Below, in pieces: positions 22,120 through 23,264 of a DNA stretch of 23,264 bases (positions within the stretch are counted from its first letter, which is position 1; every line of letters starts with the position of its first letter). The notes under the pieces were generated by a model, which was not told the origin of the DNA, made no database searches, and saw only the letters and a list, made by a program, of their open reading frames with translations. The stretch spans positions 277 to 23,540 of the forward strand of contig PMFY01000034.1 in assembly GCA_003157945.1 (NCBI GenBank). The letters are read 5' to 3'. The DNA comes from Acidimicrobiaceae bacterium (GTDB taxonomy: Bacteria > Actinomycetota > Acidimicrobiia > Acidimicrobiales > RAAP-2). Made by a program: the position numbers and the translations under genes.

Positions 22120-23264
22120 ATGACCTCCACGTACGACGCCGTCGTGATCGGCGGTGGGCACAACGGACTGGTGGCCGGGGCGTACCTGTCCCGCGCCGGG
22201 CTCCGCACGCTCGTCCTCGAGAGCCGGTACAAGACGGGCGGCGCCGCCACCACCGAGGCGCCCTGGCCCGACGCCCCCGAGTTCAAGGTGACGCGGCTCT
22301 CCTACGTGATGAGCCTGCTGCCGCCGACGATCATGCAGGACCTGCAGCTCGAGCGCTTCGGCTACAAGGTGTACCCCATGGGCCCCTACTACCAGGCCTT
22401 CCCCGAGGGTGGATCGATCAAGATCTACGCCGACGACGCCAAGAAGAACTACGACTCGATCGCCCAGTGGTCCAAGAAGGACGCCGAGGCCATGCCCAAG
22501 TGGGACGCCTGGCTGGGCGGCCTGGCGGACGTGCTCGGGCCGCTCCTGTTGACCGTGCCCCCCAACATCGGCTCCCGCAAGCCCGGCGACCTGGCCGACA
22601 CCCTCCGCCTGGCCTGGCGCCACCGCGGACTCGACGTCCGGACCATCGCCGACGTCGTGCGTCTGTTCACCATGTCCATCTCCGACCTGCTGGACGACTG
22701 GTTCGAGTCCTGGCAGGTCAAGGCGCCGATCGCCGTGAACGGCGTCATCGGCACCTGGGCCGGACCCATGGAGCCGGGGACCGCCTACGTCATGGCCCAC
22801 CACTCCATCGGCGACATCGGCGACGGCCACCTGGGCAACTGGGGCTTCCCCGAAGGCGGCATGGGCGCCGTGGCCGACGCCATGGAGCGCTCGGCCCGTC
22901 ACTTCGGCGCCGAGATCCGGGTCAACGCCCGGGTGGCCCGGACCCTGGTGCGCAACGGTCGGGTGACCGGCGTGGTCCTGGAGGACGGCGAGCAGATCGA
23001 CGCCCCCGTGGTCGTCACCACGCTCCACCCGAAGACGGCCTTCCTCGACCAGCTCGAGGAGCGCGACCTGCCGGACGACTTCGTGACGGACATCAAGCGG
23101 TGGAAGACCCGCAGCGGCGTGGTCAAGATCAACCTGGCCCTGTCCGAGCTTCCCAACTTCACCGCCGACCCGTGCGACGGCATGGGCGAGCACCACACCG
23201 GCTCGGTCGAGATGGCGCCGTCCATCGAGTACATGGAGGAGGCCTTCCTGGACGCCCGCGCCGG
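22120..23264 (+). CDS. FAD-dependent oxidoreductase, PYROXD2/CrtI-like, 3' end cut by window edge
   Basis: The first 381 residues of a flavoprotein; the rest lies outside the window. The N-terminus has the dinucleotide-binding motif VVIGGGHNGLVAGAYL, an acidic residue ending strand 2 (VLESRYKTGGAATTE), and the GGxG-type continuation of the phytoene-desaturase/PYROXD2 group. GNWGFPEGGMGAVADAM near residue 245 is the family's second conserved block. Members are often misnamed phytoene desaturase; no carotenoid genes are nearby. Under the same operator as the importer, aldehyde dehydrogenase and aminotransferase, it more likely oxidises an amine or related compound. GGGG lies 5 nt before the ATG at 22,120. 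Confidence 0.85.
   Translation, partial: MTSTYDAVVIGGGHNGLVAGAYLSRAGLRTLVLESRYKTGGAATTEAPWPDAPEFKVTRLSYVMSLLPPTIMQDLQLERFGYKVYPMGPYYQAFPEGGSIKIYADDAKKNYDSIAQWSKKDAEAMPKWDAWLGGLADVLGPLLLTVPPNIGSRKPGDLADTLRLAWRHRGLDVRTIADVVRLFTMSISDLLDDWFESWQVKAPIAVNGVIGTWAGPMEPGTAYVMAHHSIGDIGDGHLGNWGFPEGGMGAVADAMERSARHFGAEIRVNARVARTLVRNGRVTGVVLEDGEQIDAPVVVTTLHPKTAFLDQLEERDLPDDFVTDIKRWKTRSGVVKINLALSELPNFTADPCDGMGEHHTGSVEMAPSIEYMEEAFLDARA

Noticed and set aside
22120..23264. Naming the flavoprotein phytoene desaturase (crtI)
   Set aside because: The fold is shared, but the N-terminal block is closer to PYROXD2-like proteins and no carotenoid genes are nearby.
1..23264. CRISPR arrays, tRNA or rRNA genes, insertion sequences, integrases, replication origins
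   Set aside because: I looked on both strands and saw no spaced direct-repeat array, no tRNA-like cloverleaf, no transposase or integrase motif and no terminal inverted repeats.

Overview
The window joins two unrelated pieces of DNA at about position 10,965-10,980. The left piece (1 to about 10,970) looks like an alphaproteobacterium of the Rhizobiales/Bradyrhizobium-Rhodopseudomonas-Rhodoplanes kind: it carries a bacterial hopanoid locus with the protein types and gene order of that group. The right piece (about 10,970 to 23,264) is more GC-rich, has near-exclusive C/G wobble positions and actinobacterial-style TAnnnT -10 boxes, and its proteins look actinobacterial (Acidimicrobiia-like is my guess). 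The switch falls inside a gene on both sides, shifts reading frame, and has no mobile element at it. An assembly chimera is the simplest reading.

Left piece. On the minus strand, read right to left: hpnB (glycosyltransferase), hpnC and hpnD (squalene-synthase pair), then a break, then hpnE (FAD-dependent hydroxysqualene oxidoreductase) and shc (squalene-hopene cyclase, running off the left edge). A divergent ispA (farnesyl diphosphate synthase) faces hpnB. The set covers FPP synthesis, FPP to presqualene diphosphate (HpnD), to hydroxysqualene (HpnC), to squalene (HpnE), and to hopene (Shc). The break between hpnD and hpnE holds two plus-strand genes: an AraC-family regulator and a GHSMGG alpha/beta hydrolase. 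To the right of ispA is an exported patatin-like lipase cut off at its catalytic DGG motif by the junction.

Right piece. It opens with the tail of a Cys-paired repeat (propeller-like) protein, a SAM methyltransferase and a PLP-dependent group II decarboxylase. Next comes a compact locus: a 4-aminobutyraldehyde-type aldehyde dehydrogenase divergent from a class III aminotransferase, a spermidine/putrescine-type ABC importer (Tat-lipoprotein binding protein, two permeases, and an ATPase on the opposite strand), a TetR regulator, and a PYROXD2/CrtI-like FAD oxidoreductase running off the right edge.

The most informative finding is a TetR-type operator, consensus TGAaYGryCAnTCA, present four times and only around these transcription units. 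In all four, the first T of the operator is also the last T of a -10 hexamer. In three of the four the -35 element 17 nt upstream is recognisable. This defines a local regulon for uptake and oxidation of an amine or amino compound; polyamines are the best guess and the substrate is unproven.

I found no tRNA, rRNA, CRISPR array, insertion sequence or origin.
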